A stretch of 64,000 bases of DNA from Crossiella cryophila (GCF_014204915.1 NZ_JACHMH010000001.1:3679001-3743000), one strand, 5' to 3'; counted from the first letter of the stretch, positions 26,787 through 34,958 are shown. Notes: generated from the sequence alone by a model not told the origin. A program made the numbers and translations.

Positions 26787-28103
26787 CTACTCGACGGGCT
26801 CCGGCAGGGCAACCGGCGCAGGCAGTTCGCCGGGCCGACCTTGCGACTGGAGGAGGACAAGGCAGTCGCACAGATCGGTTCCCGGGGGCAGCGGCAGTCG
26901 CTGGACCGTTGCGCGGAACGGTCGCAGGCGCTCGCGCCACAGCTGCGCGCCCAGTTCGCCGGCATCGTCTGCGTCGTGACAGAGCACGACGCGCCGTCCG
27001 GCGAGCAGGCGAAGCCACCAGGTGGCGATCGCCTGTGCCCAGGGCACCCCGATCACGGTCCGCCCGGTGCTGGCCATGGCCAGCCAGTCGGTCGGACCTT
27101 CAGCTACGTGGACCGGTTCCTCGGCAGTGGCGTCCAGGAGCTGGGGCAGTCCCAGCGGACACGGGGTGATGCCGGTCAGCGACCGCCACCGCCACCGCTT
27201 GGCCACACCCTCCCGGGTGGACCGGCCCTGGAGCCACACGATCTTCCCGTCCTGGTGGGCAGGGAAGATCAACCGGTGTTGCCGGAGCACGAACAATCCG
27301 TCGCCCTCGACCAGACCGGCCGCGGCGACGAACTCGGCCGGGTACTGGCCGAGCAGTCGCTGGATCCGGCCGAGCCCCGGGTTGGACACCCAGCGAACCC
27401 CGAACTCCCCGGCCAGCACCGGGTTGATCGCCCGGCCTGCCAGGTATCCGGCCACGGGCGTGTCCGGGAGCGGCTCGCAGCAGTCCAGCACGGCCCCGTA
27501 CAGCTCGGCGTACGCCGAGCCGTCCTGAGTCCCGCCACCGCGCACCAGCCCGGGGTTCACGGTGACCGGGCCGTCCAGCTCCTGCGCGAGCGCGAGCAGC
27601 TCCAGCCAGGAGATCCGGAACTCGACGGACCGCATCCGTGCCCACACACCGAAGATGTCGGTGTGGAACCCACAGGCGAAGCAGTGCACCGCGTCCGGGT
27701 ACACCGCGCACGACGGGGTCACGTCGCCCCGTCGATGCATCGAGCCGTCCGGACAGCGGATTCGACCGTGCCGCAACGGGATCCCGAGCCGTCCCAGCAG
27801 GTACGGCATCGGCAGTGCTCTGCGCAGGGCCTCCTTCTCCCAGCTCGACCAGGATGTCGCGTTGTCCAGCAACAGGTTTCGAGCAGCGGGAAAGGACAGT
27901 CCGGTCGAGGTGAGGTAGTCGACCTGGTCGCCGCCACACGCGCAGGACGTGCAGTTCCACCGGCCGGACCAACCAGCCGGAAGACGGTCTCCGCAGCGCG
28001 GGCAACCAACGCGCATCGGCTGCTCGAAGCGGCCGATGTGCCGCGCGGCGGCGATGATGCCCAGGCGGCTCAGGGCCTGTCGCAGGGGCGGGTCGGTTGA
28101 CAC
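26787..28103 (-). CDS. DnaG-like DNA primase with two zinc fingers and TOPRIM domain
   Basis: A 438-residue protein. An unusual N-terminal zinc ribbon (C34, C37, C51, C54) precedes a CHC2-type primase zinc finger (C117, H123, C141, C144). The C-terminal half has the TOPRIM signatures EGPTDW and the acidic LCHDADDAGE. GTG 28103 follows AAGGAGGTGA. The double zinc finger differs from cellular DnaG, which has one. It probably primes synthesis for the family A polymerase and DnaB-like helicase next door. Confidence 0.85.
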   Translation of the reverse strand: MSTDPPLRQALSRLGIIAAARHIGRFEQPMRVGCPRCGDRLPAGWSGRWNCTSCACGGDQVDYLTSTGLSFPAARNLLLDNATSWSSWEKEALRRALPMPYLLGRLGIPLRHGRIRCPDGSMHRRGDVTPSCAVYPDAVHCFACGFHTDIFGVWARMRSVEFRISWLELLALAQELDGPVTVNPGLVRGGGTQDGSAYAELYGAVLDCCEPLPDTPVAGYLAGRAINPVLAGEFGVRWVSNPGLGRIQRLLGQYPAEFVAAAGLVEGDGLFVLRQHRLIFPAHQDGKIVWLQGRSTREGVAKRWRWRSLTGITPCPLGLPQLLDATAEEPVHVAEGPTDWLAMASTGRTVIGVPWAQAIATWWLRLLAGRRVVLCHDADDAGELGAQLWRERLRPFRATVQRLPLPPGTDLCDCLVLLQSQGRPGELPAPVALPEPVE

Positions 28104-28139
28104 GGTGGTTCACCTCCTTGGCTTTGCCGGTCACTGATT

Positions 28140-28149
28140 CAGGTAACGC
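28140..28149 (-). promoter_or_regulatory. GCGTTACCTG motif upstream of the primase
   Basis: On the minus strand GCGTTACCTG points to the primase GTG start, 37 nt downstream of TTACCT. Confidence 0.55.
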
Positions 28150-28170
28150 AGTCGCTCTGCCGGTGCCGGG

Positions 28171-28527
28171 CTAGAGCGGCAGGCACTTGGCCGAGGTCTT
28201 CGCCAGGCTGGCGGCCATGACCCATCCGCCGCCGGACCCGGCGAGTTCACGGACGGTGAAGTGCTCCCGCGGGTGTCGGCGGTTGACGAAGTTGCGCGGG
28301 TCGGCCCAGACCAACGCGTCGCTGCGGAGGTACTCGATGGACTCGTCGACGTCGAACTGCGATGTGGCGAACTTGTGGGTGCCGGGCCACCGCACCACGT
28401 ACTCGCAGGCGATCACCTGCTCGAAGGTGCGATTCGGCGCATGGGTTGACGCGGCGGCACCCGGGATCCCGGTGGCCACGATCGTGGTGGACGCGATGAC
28501 CAGCGGGATGAGTCTCGACCTACGCAT
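28171..28527 (-). CDS. Small secreted hypothetical protein, 118 aa
   Basis: Starts MRRSRLIPLVIASTTIV with a clear Sec signal ending near AAAST (about residue 28). The mature part of about 90 residues has two cysteines (VIACEYVV and AKCLPL), possibly disulphide-bonded. ATG 28527 follows GGAAGGACT. Function unknown. Confidence 0.7.
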   Translation of the reverse strand: MRRSRLIPLVIASTTIVATGIPGAAASTHAPNRTFEQVIACEYVVRWPGTHKFATSQFDVDESIEYLRSDALVWADPRNFVNRRHPREHFTVRELAGSGGGWVMAASLAKTSAKCLPL

Positions 28528-28572
28528 GTTCCAGTCCTTCCGAAATGGACAGTGGTTACTCGGACCTGAGTC

Positions 28573-28582
28573 CTGGTAACGC
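28573..28582 (-). promoter_or_regulatory. GCGTTACCAG motif
   Basis: The minus strand reads GCGTTACCAG, one base off the consensus, 46 nt before the secreted-protein start at 28527. Confidence 0.45.
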
Positions 28583-28605
28583 ACTGCGGAAGGGCTGGTG
28601 GCTGG

Positions 28606-28863
28606 TCAGTAACCGCCGGGGTCGAAGCCACCGGAGAGGTCGGTGAGATCCTGCTGCGCGTACTCGGTGAACTGCCGGTCGCCGGCCTCGGCGATGCTGC
28701 CGGTGATCTCCTCGTCCCGCTGGCGCGTGTCCGACCAATCCCGCTCGCGGTCGAGCCGGAGGAACTCCTCGCCCGCGCGGAGGTGCCCGCGGTCGATGCC
28801 GAAGTAGGCATCGTCGAAGGGCTGGAACTCGTGCGGGACGTGCGGGCGGTCCACGGTGCTCAT
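28606..28863 (-). CDS. Small acidic hypothetical protein, 85 aa
   Basis: ATG 28863 follows GAAGGAGATG. The protein is hydrophilic and rich in Asp, Glu and Arg (LRLDRERDWSDTRQRDEEI), probably helical, and ends FDPGGY. There is no signal or membrane segment and no family is recognised. A weak member of the motif family is at 28896-28905. Confidence 0.65.
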   Translation of the reverse strand: MSTVDRPHVPHEFQPFDDAYFGIDRGHLRAGEEFLRLDRERDWSDTRQRDEEITGSIAEAGDRQFTEYAQQDLTDLSGGFDPGGY

Positions 28864-28895
28864 CTCCTTCGGAACGCTGTCCGAGGTGAACCTCC

Positions 28896-28905
28896 ACGGT
28901 AACAC
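28896..28905 (-). promoter_or_regulatory. Weak GTGTTACCGT motif
   Basis: The minus strand reads GTGTTACCGT, sharing only GTTACC with the stronger sites but in the same position and orientation relative to the gene starting at 28863. Confidence 0.3.
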
Positions 28906-28950
28906 CGGGCCGGTGCCGCGCGGCCAGGTGAAGTCGCGACCTCTCCAGGC

Positions 28951-29247
28951 ATGAACATCCGCGCCACCACTACGCCGGAGCACGCGCTCAGCTACTGGCT
29001 CTCCGCCGACCTGGTCCGCCTCGCGCACGAGGTGTGCCGCGGCCTCCCACCCACGCCGACCACCGCTCATCCGGCCTGGAACGGACTACTCGCCGCACTG
29101 GGGCTCGCCCGCGTGCGTTCCCGGCCTTACCCGCTGCTCCACCTCGATCTGATCGAGGTTCGCCTGACCGTCGCCGAACAACAGCTGCTGGCCAGCCTCG
29201 CCGGGTTGGTCCCCGAGCTGGCCTCGGCATTGAAGGAGGAACTATGA
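28951..29247 (+). CDS. Hypothetical protein, 98 aa
   Basis: Predicted helical, no membrane segment, not recognised. The ATG at 28951 has little upstream Shine-Dalgarno, so translation may be leaderless. Its stop overlaps the next gene (ATGA). Confidence 0.6.
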   Translation: MNIRATTTPEHALSYWLSADLVRLAHEVCRGLPPTPTTAHPAWNGLLAALGLARVRSRPYPLLHLDLIEVRLTVAEQQLLASLAGLVPELASALKEEL

Positions 29248-29927
29248 GTACGCACCAGTTTGTACGGGCCTTGCGCACCCGATGGATCCCCGCCATGCGG
29301 GACCGAGGTTGGCACGCCGAACTCGTCGACCCGGACGGTGCCGACCCGATCCTGCTGATCGACCACGACGAGCGGTTCGTGCGGGTCCCGCTGAACGCGA
29401 TCTCCGGCACCGCTGTCGCGGCCACCGTGGTGGAGGCGACGCTGGAGATGTGGGTGGACTACGTCCCGGTGTCCGACCCGGAGGCGGCCGAGTACGCGCT
29501 GCCGGTCCTGACCTGGGGCGAGGCCGGTGAGCCGCGCTGGCAGCTCACGGTTCGCCGCGGGCGGCACTGGGTTGGCTGGAACCCGGGCCCGTTGACCACG
29601 GCCGCGGTTGAACACCGGTTGGGGCACCGCGCTCTCGGGCGCGCCGCCCTCCAGGAGGTCCGGCTCGACGGGCAGGAGCACTTCGCCCGGTTGCGGTGCA
29701 GCCCGGGACCAGCCGCGGCCGCGTTCGCCTGGCCGACTAGGTCGGCCCGCCCGGCCAGGCAGGGCCAGGCGGCGCTGGTGTGTGGGCCGGACCTCGTCTA
29801 CGTCGGCGCGGCGGCGGTGCTTCGTCGCCTCCGCGACACCGAGCTGCCGTACGGGATGTTGCTGGGTGCCGCCCAGCTTCAGGTGCTGTCCCGGCGCCTT
29901 CGGTCGCTGGCACACGGCGGGCGCTGA
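29244..29927 (+). CDS. Hypothetical protein, 227 aa
   Basis: A soluble alpha/beta protein coupled to the preceding 98-residue gene (ATGA; GAAGGAGG upstream). The N-terminal half has repeated strands around DPILLIDHDERFVRVPLN; the C-terminal part is Arg-rich. No family or active site recognised. Confidence 0.65.
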   Translation: MSTHQFVRALRTRWIPAMRDRGWHAELVDPDGADPILLIDHDERFVRVPLNAISGTAVAATVVEATLEMWVDYVPVSDPEAAEYALPVLTWGEAGEPRWQLTVRRGRHWVGWNPGPLTTAAVEHRLGHRALGRAALQEVRLDGQEHFARLRCSPGPAAAAFAWPTRSARPARQGQAALVCGPDLVYVGAAAVLRRLRDTELPYGMLLGAAQLQVLSRRLRSLAHGGR

Positions 29928-29940
29928 GCCTCCGGGTTCC

Positions 29941-30567
29941 TCACCCGCCCAGCCGGGTGGTTGCCACGTCCGTCCACTCGTAGGCCTGCCGGTCGCGATT
30001 GAGGTCGATCAGCGACACCGAGGAGATGGTCACGGCCGCGGTGTGCGCGCCGTGCTCGTCGAGCGCCCGCGCCACCGGTTCGGCAGGCCCCGCCGCGTTG
30101 GAGTAGCCCAGCGAGACGTGCGCGCGGAACCCTTCCTGGGGCTCGGGAACGTTGTCCTGACCCCAGACGTCGCCGATCGCCGCGCGGATCGCCAGCCGCA
30201 GCTCGGCGAGCGAGGCCAACGGCCGCACCGGCATCTGGACGCCTTCGGGATCTGTCAGAGCCGGGCCGATGGTCGCGGCGATCGGCGCCAGGCCGGCGCA
30301 CCGTTGCTGTGCCGCGGCGACGATCCGGTCGACGTCGCCGCGGGCCACCTCGTCGGTGAACCCGATGCCCTGCAACGTCAGGTGCAACCAGCGCACCGGG
30401 ATCGGGTCGAGCGTCGGCAGCGCGGAGAGCACCGGCTCGTAGTCACCGACCAGACGCTGCGCTTCGGGCTGGTCGGCGAAGGTCACGTGCCAGGTGTAGA
30501 AGGAACGGCCGACCCGCCAGCCAGGTCGCCACCACCAGTGGTTCCGCATCGGCTCCAGTTCGGGCAC
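29941..30567 (-). CDS. 2H phosphoesterase / 2'-5' RNA ligase-like protein
   Basis: A 208-residue protein with the two HxTx/HxSx motifs of the 2H superfamily, HLTL at 62-65 and HVSL at 150-153, at the usual separation. These enzymes cleave or form 2'-5' or cyclic phosphodiester bonds in RNA or nucleotides. The actual substrate cannot be read from sequence. It lies downstream of and close to the TPR regulator, probably in one minus-strand unit. Confidence 0.8.
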   Translation of the reverse strand: MPELEPMRNHWWWRPGWRVGRSFYTWHVTFADQPEAQRLVGDYEPVLSALPTLDPIPVRWLHLTLQGIGFTDEVARGDVDRIVAAAQQRCAGLAPIAATIGPALTDPEGVQMPVRPLASLAELRLAIRAAIGDVWGQDNVPEPQEGFRAHVSLGYSNAAGPAEPVARALDEHGAHTAAVTISSVSLIDLNRDRQAYEWTDVATTRLGG

Positions 30568-30583
30568 CTGCTCGCCTCCCGGG

Positions 30584-31918
30584 CTATGCCGTCAGTTCCT
30601 TGAGCACCGTCTCACGGCCGAAGGCGGTGATGGAATCCCGCACCCGGCCGGCCACCGCCCCGCCGACCCCGGTCACCATCTCGTCCACCTCTCGGACGCG
30701 ATTGAGCAGCGGGTGGATGCGGTGCTCCGGCGCCGTCTCCAGCACCGGGGCGAGCGCGTTCTCCGCGCTGCCCAGGTCACCGAGCACCAGGTGGGCCTTG
30801 ACCTGCTGGAGCCGGACCATGCGTTCGGAGCCGCGGTTGCGCTGCCCGTCCGGCGTGGCTTCGAAGACGGCGACCGCCCGGTCGGCGTTCGCCAGCGCCG
30901 TGCTCGCCTGGCCCAGTGCCAGTTCGGTGTCTGACCACAGCGAACCGGCCCGGTCCACCGAGCAGGTGAACGGGCCGGCCAACTCGTTCTCGGCGCGCGT
31001 GGCCACCTCGGCGGCCTGCTCGGCGCGCCGGAGCGCGGCAACGGCACCGTCGCGGTCACCGGCGCGGGCCAGGTCCATCGCCAGCGCGCTGTACAGGTAG
31101 AGGCGGGCGGTCCCGATCTCGGTGTACTGCAGGCCTTCGGCGGCATAGCCCGCGGCGCCGAGGTAGTCCTGCTGCCAGAACGCGGCGGTGTGTTTGGTGG
31201 CCAGCACCCACGCCCGCAGCGGGTTGTAGTCGGCGCGCTCGGCGCACACCCACGCCACCCGGGCGTGTGTCTCGGCGGCGTCGACCTCGCCCAGGTCCAC
31301 CGACATCCACGCCAGCATGGTCAGCGACCATCCCGCGGCGGCGTACAGCTCCTGGCTCTGCTGCGGCGTCTGGTGGCCGGTCAGCAAGGTGAATGCCCGG
31401 TCCCGCAACGCCTTCGTGCGGGCGAACAGCGGCAGCGTGGGTTCCTTCAGGTACGCGCGGGCCACCTTGCGGACGTCGGAGTGCAGATCCTGGATGGTGA
31501 ACTGGCCGACGTTGGTCGACTCCGCCCAGGACAGGAACCGCGCGGACTCGTCAGCTGCACTCATCAGCACCTCCTCGACCTGGGGCACGGCCGCGCGTGT
31601 GGTCATCGACACCGTGCCAGGCCGGGCGCCCGAAGCCCGCGGCCGAGGACGCTGGAATCCCAGTTCGGCGTCCGTGGCCACGCCAAGCACGTGCCGGAAG
31701 CCGAGGCGGTAGGCGTCACAGGGCCAGCGCACGGCTCCGCGTTCGAGGCGGGCCACCGCGTGGGTATCGAGCCCGAAGACTTTGCCCGTGACCTTCCGCA
31801 GGTGGCGGTTCACCTCATCCGCCAGCTCTCGCCGGGACATTGGCTCGTCCGGGTTCATCGTCGACGGGGTGCGCTCGCGGGCAGCGCAGAGCAGCAGGTT
31901 CGGCTGCCTCTCGGTCAT
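30584..31918 (-). CDS. XRE-type transcriptional regulator with TPR-like repeats
   Basis: A 444-residue protein. The N-terminus (about 20-85) is a helix-turn-helix domain (MSRRELADEVNRHL, then LDTHAVARLERGAVRWP). The remainder is a string of helical TPR-like hairpins. This is the architecture of the many actinomycete regulators that sense small molecules or peptides. ATG 31918 is preferred over an upstream in-frame GTG because conservation starts at MTERQPNLLL. Its ligand is unknown. Confidence 0.8.
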   Translation of the reverse strand: MTERQPNLLLCAARERTPSTMNPDEPMSRRELADEVNRHLRKVTGKVFGLDTHAVARLERGAVRWPCDAYRLGFRHVLGVATDAELGFQRPRPRASGARPGTVSMTTRAAVPQVEEVLMSAADESARFLSWAESTNVGQFTIQDLHSDVRKVARAYLKEPTLPLFARTKALRDRAFTLLTGHQTPQQSQELYAAAGWSLTMLAWMSVDLGEVDAAETHARVAWVCAERADYNPLRAWVLATKHTAAFWQQDYLGAAGYAAEGLQYTEIGTARLYLYSALAMDLARAGDRDGAVAALRRAEQAAEVATRAENELAGPFTCSVDRAGSLWSDTELALGQASTALANADRAVAVFEATPDGQRNRGSERMVRLQQVKAHLVLGDLGSAENALAPVLETAPEHRIHPLLNRVREVDEMVTGVGGAVAGRVRDSITAFGRETVLKELTA

Positions 31919-32175
31919 GAGCACCACCTTGGCCGGGTCACTTCGCAGTGTAGCCGCGACGTCACCGACCGCTGATCAATCTGCCCGAGGCAGCCCCGCC
32001 ACCTGCCCTATTGCCGATCGCACCGGATGTCGACCCTGAACCCATGGCGGCGAACACCGCCCCTGGCGCTCCAGGGGTTCGCCGACCTGACCGGGCTCAA
32101 CCGCATCAACCGGACGGCGCTTCGCAGGAAGCGTCGGCGGACAAGTTGCCGCGGTGCTGGTTGTGCCTGGCCAGG

Positions 32176-32216
32176 GTGGACGGGGCGGGAATCCGGCTTC
32201 ACACAGCCCCGTCCAC
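32176..32216 (+). repeat. 10-bp inverted repeat (first of a tandem pair)
   Basis: Arms GTGGACGGGG and CCCCGTCCAC enclose a 21-nt loop. It lies upstream of the plus-strand gene at 32292 and could fold in its leader RNA. Confidence 0.65.
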
Positions 32217-32228
32217 TCGCCTGAACCT

Positions 32229-32268
32229 GCGGCGGGGCACGAGAGGCGCGAACCACGTGCCCCGCCGC
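32229..32268 (+). repeat. 13-bp inverted repeat (second of a tandem pair)
   Basis: Arms GCGGCGGGGCACG and CGTGCCCCGCCGC are perfect, with a 14-nt loop. It lies 23 bp before the ATG at 32292. With the preceding repeat it could act as an attenuator or as a terminator for an unrecognised transcript. Confidence 0.7.
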
Positions 32269-32291
32269 ACCCAGCAACGGACGGGACGGAC

Positions 32292-32498
32292 ATGGACGGG
32301 TGGCACGTCGTGCAGCGGACGATCGCGCTGACCACCGGCACGATGTCGCTGGCGGTCGCCGCGGTGCACCTGCTGTGCCCAGGCACGCCGGCCGCCGAGC
32401 CACCGCGCTCGACTCTCCGCGGCGACGAGCGAGGTCGAGAGGCACCGACCCTGCCGGTTGCTGGCCAATTCGTCGGCGGCGGGAGCTGGAATGACTAG
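32292..32498 (+). CDS. Small hypothetical exported or membrane protein, 68 aa
   Basis: MDGWHVVQRTIALTTGTMSL begins a weak hydrophobic segment up to about residue 28, then a hydrophilic tail. It overlaps the start of the sigma-like gene at 32491. Coding status is uncertain but position and overlap fit a real leader gene of this operon. Confidence 0.4.
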   Translation: MDGWHVVQRTIALTTGTMSLAVAAVHLLCPGTPAAEPPRSTLRGDERGREAPTLPVAGQFVGGGSWND

Positions 32499-32850
32499 TG
32501 TGCCACCAGGGATCGACCTGTTCATGCTGGTGCGATTGGGCTGGCAGGCGGCCGAAGTGACCCTGATGAACAGGTATCGCCGCGTTGCCAGGGGGTTCGC
32601 GCGCCACTTCAGCCAATGCTCCGGCGAACAGGACCAGATCGTGGCGGAGACGTTCCTGCGGCTGTTCCGCGATGTCAAGAACGGTTCAGGGCCACAGAAC
32701 AGCACGGCGTTCGCCTTCTACCTGAAGCCGATGGTTCGCCGGGTCGCGACCGACCGGGCCTGGCGCCGAGCCGAGCAGCGGCGGGCAGACCAAGCCGCGG
32801 CCCGGCGGCACCATGCTGCCGCCGAGGCGAGCCTTGGCGGCATGTCGTGA
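32491..32850 (+). CDS. ECF-like sigma factor region 2 protein lacking region 4
   Basis: A 119-residue protein. Residues about 25-100 resemble ECF sigma region 2: a YRRVARGFARHF helix, then QDQIVAETFLRLFRDVKNG, then FYLKPMVRRVATDRAWRR. The chain ends after a charged tail without any region 4. The next gene, coupled by GTGA, encodes a helix-turn-helix protein that could supply the missing DNA-binding half. ATG 32491 follows GGGAGCTGGA. Confidence 0.6.
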   Translation: MTSVPPGIDLFMLVRLGWQAAEVTLMNRYRRVARGFARHFSQCSGEQDQIVAETFLRLFRDVKNGSGPQNSTAFAFYLKPMVRRVATDRAWRRAEQRRADQAAARRHHAAAEASLGGMS

Positions 32851-33335
32851 TCGGCGTGGCGAACCGCGCGGCATTCGACGAGCGGCTGCCGGAGGACAAA
32901 CTCAGGCAGCTGTATGTCGAGGAGCGCGTGGGCGCGCAGGCCATCGCCCAGCAGGTCGGCTGTTCAGTCAGGATGGTGTATCTGCGGCTGGCAGAGCTGA
33001 AAGTTCCGCTGCACCACCCCCGATCGCCGCGCTTTAAGGGAGTCCAGCGCATCGCTGCGGTGGCCCATTGCCACCGGCTACGCCATGACCAAGGCTATTC
33101 CGTGGCCGAGGTGGCTCAGCTTGTCAGACGGCAGGACCGGACCGTGCGGTCGTTCCTGGCAGTTGATCTCAGCTCGTGGAGCGAGGACGAGATCGCCGAG
33201 GCGCTACGCCAGTATCCCGATCCGTTCTTCACCGCCGGGCCTGGGCCTGAAGAACAGCAAGCCTGGCTGAGGGTTGCCGAGCTGGAGCACGGACCCGTGA
33301 ACCAGTTCCCCTTGCCAGCCAAGGAAACGCCATGA
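32847..33335 (+). CDS. Helix-turn-helix protein, 162 aa
   Basis: Two helix-turn-helix-like segments are visible. One is at about 17-50 (QAIAQQVGCSVRMVYLRLAE), the other at about 85-108 (SVAEVAQLVRRQDRTVRSFL). The GTG start overlaps the stop of the region 2-like gene, suggesting that the two proteins act together. The C-terminal segment EIAEALRQYPDPFFTAG recurs in the mini-gene at 33615. Confidence 0.65.
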   Translation: MIGVANRAAFDERLPEDKLRQLYVEERVGAQAIAQQVGCSVRMVYLRLAELKVPLHHPRSPRFKGVQRIAAVAHCHRLRHDQGYSVAEVAQLVRRQDRTVRSFLAVDLSSWSEDEIAEALRQYPDPFFTAGPGPEEQQAWLRVAELEHGPVNQFPLPAKETP

Positions 33336-33622
33336 CCGGGAACAGTCGGGACGGGCGGGGCTTGCATGTGGTCGACGGCGCCAAGACTGGCCGAGCTGGC
33401 TCATCGACAAGCCGGACGAAGTCGATGTCGGCTGTGCTGCTGTCCACGGAAGACGCGGTAGAACTCATCCGCGATCTCGCGGTTCCTGGCATGGCCGAGA
33501 TCAAGCAGCGCGAACTGGCCCGATTGCTCGACGCGATGGACACCGCGCTCACCGCGGCGGAGGAGTCCGTTGCCCAGGAGGTGCGCCGCTTCCTCGCAGA
33601 ACGGACGGGCGGCAATGACTGA
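33332..33622 (+). CDS. Hypothetical protein, 96 aa
   Basis: Coupled to the preceding gene by ATGA. A disordered N-terminus (about 1-32) is followed by a helical domain (EDAVELIRDLAVPGMAEIKQ onward) resembling a short regulatory or coiled-coil protein. No family recognised. Confidence 0.6.
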   Translation: MTGNSRDGRGLHVVDGAKTGRAGSSTSRTKSMSAVLLSTEDAVELIRDLAVPGMAEIKQRELARLLDAMDTALTAAEESVAQEVRRFLAERTGGND

Positions 33623-33755
33623 ACGGCAAGCCGTTCCTGATGTTCTCGCACAGCACCATGACCCGATGCCGTGGACGGCAGACGCGATCGCCAAAGCCCT
33701 GCGCCGATATCCCAACCCTTTCACTGCCGCGGTCCCTGACCGCGAGGAGCAGTAG
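33615..33755 (+). CDS. 46-residue protein, repeat of an upstream C-terminus
   Basis: The sequence WTADAIAKALRRYPNPFTAA followed by DREEQ closely repeats the tail of the 162-residue HTH protein (WSEDEIAEALRQYPDPFFTA then PEEQQ). ATG 33615 overlaps the preceding stop. It may be a free-standing copy of an interaction motif or a relic of a duplicated gene. Confidence 0.45.
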   Translation: MTERQAVPDVLAQHHDPMPWTADAIAKALRRYPNPFTAAVPDREEQ

Positions 33756-33855
33756 GCATGACCGACGACTGCAGGAGTCGAAGGTTCGGCGATGCCCCAG
33801 TTTCTCTTGTCCGGCAACGAGAAACAATGGTCGGAAATCCAGTGAGGTGAGGACG

Positions 33856-34083
33856 ATGGCTGACCCGCGTCGCTGTTTCACCTGCAACAACAAGGGTTTC
33901 GTCATGGCCAACTGCAACTTCCCGCCGTACACGAGGCCATGCCCGGACTCGCAATGTCCGTCTAAGGGTTCTGGTCAGCCGACACCCCGCCCCACCAGCC
34001 CGCTACGACACCTGGCTGTCGCACCTCCCGGCTCCGCCGACGAGGAGAGAGCCGGTGGAACTGAAGAGCACAAGGCAGGTTAG
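33856..34083 (+). CDS. Small Cys-rich protein, 75 aa
   Basis: Four paired cysteines in about 35 residues (CFTC, then C at NCNF and CPDSQC) suggest a zinc-knuckle fold, followed by a Pro/Gly-rich tail. ATG 33856 follows GTGAGGACG. Function unknown. Confidence 0.55.
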   Translation: MADPRRCFTCNNKGFVMANCNFPPYTRPCPDSQCPSKGSGQPTPRPTSPLRHLAVAPPGSADEERAGGTEEHKAG

Positions 34084-34085
34084 CC

Positions 34086-34553
34086 ATGCGAAACAACAAG
34101 ATCCGGGCAGCACTGCGAACACTCGGCCAGCGGCGCCCTTTCGGCGGCCCCTTCCTGTGCGGCCCCTGCCGGGCTGACTCGCACCACTGGCAGGTGGCCG
34201 AACATCGCTTGCCCACCAACGGGTTCATCTCGATCAGCTGCCAGTGCCTACGCTGCGACTGTGGCGCAGGGCGAGTTCTTCGCCTGCACCTCGACGCCCA
34301 GCCGACCGGCCGGCAGCCGGATGACTCCGGCTCGACGAAGTTCGCGCGCCTGCTCGGACTGCACTCGATGCTCACCCCGCGGGCCCGGTGGCTGCTGGCT
34401 CGGGAACTACTGCGTACCAGCCAGATGCGCAGGCGAATGCGCCGGGAGACACAGTGGACCGTCGGGGTACTTCTCGTGCTCGTCGTGTTGGTCACCGTGG
34501 CATTGTTCGGTCGTCGAGCCGCGATCTTGTCCACATGCGACAGGAGGAGCTGA
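34086..34553 (+). CDS. Cys-rich protein with C-terminal membrane anchor, 155 aa
   Basis: The N-terminal domain has CGPC and CQCLRCDCGAG, a probable zinc-binding site. A single transmembrane helix near residues 125-142 (WTVGVLLVLVVLVTVALF) ends the protein. It starts 2 nt after the preceding stop, so it belongs to the same operon of small proteins. Confidence 0.6.
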   Translation: MRNNKIRAALRTLGQRRPFGGPFLCGPCRADSHHWQVAEHRLPTNGFISISCQCLRCDCGAGRVLRLHLDAQPTGRQPDDSGSTKFARLLGLHSMLTPRARWLLARELLRTSQMRRRMRRETQWTVGVLLVLVVLVTVALFGRRAAILSTCDRRS

Positions 34554-34557
34554 TCCA

Positions 34558-34866
34558 ATGCTGTTTGTCCACCATGCCATGGTGTTCGTCGCAGGCATGA
34601 TCGTCGGCATTGTCGTCTGCGGCCTGTGGCGGGACCGGGCTGCCTCAGTCACCGGCGAGGCCAGTGAGGCTCGCACAGTTGCGGTCCACCTGGCGACCAC
34701 CGACCAGCCGGATCCTCAAGCTGCTGCGAATCAATCCAGCCAGCGGCACGCGTGTCGGTGTTCGCCACCCGAGGTGCGGAACTGTCCACATCGGACCGTA
34801 ATCGAGCTTCGTCGCTCGACGAGGGAACCAGGCGGGGGCTCCGCCGCACTTGCGGGAGTTGCGTGA
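34558..34866 (+). CDS. Small membrane-anchored protein, 102 aa
   Basis: An N-terminal membrane segment (MLFVHHAMVFVAGMIVGIVV) is followed by a hydrophilic tail with CRCSPPEVRNC. ATG 34558 follows AGGAGGAGC. It overlaps the tiny frame at 34863. Not recognised. Confidence 0.55.
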   Translation: MLFVHHAMVFVAGMIVGIVVCGLWRDRAASVTGEASEARTVAVHLATTDQPDPQAAANQSSQRHACRCSPPEVRNCPHRTVIELRRSTREPGGGSAALAGVA

Positions 34867-34958
34867 ACCGGTTGCCTAAGCGGCTCTTCCGCCGCGATGG
34901 CAATGAATTCGCCCGGTATCCAGTACCCGACGAGAACAAGGACTGGTTTCACGGATGA
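34863..34958 (+). CDS. 31-residue ORF bridging two genes
   Basis: The GTG overlaps the preceding stop and the stop overlaps the next ATG (both 4-nt overlaps). The peptide VNRLPKRLFRRDGNEFARYP is basic. The double overlap argues that it is translated, but its length leaves this uncertain. Confidence 0.4.
   Translation: MNRLPKRLFRRDGNEFARYPVPDENKDWFHG

Larger units (their letters stand above)
31919..32291. other. Intergenic region with two tandem strong inverted repeats
   Basis: This is the region between divergent genes. It holds an inverted repeat at 32176-32216 and another at 32229-32268 (both listed separately). A short plus-strand frame at 32027-32224 shows no recognisable product. Confidence 0.5.
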
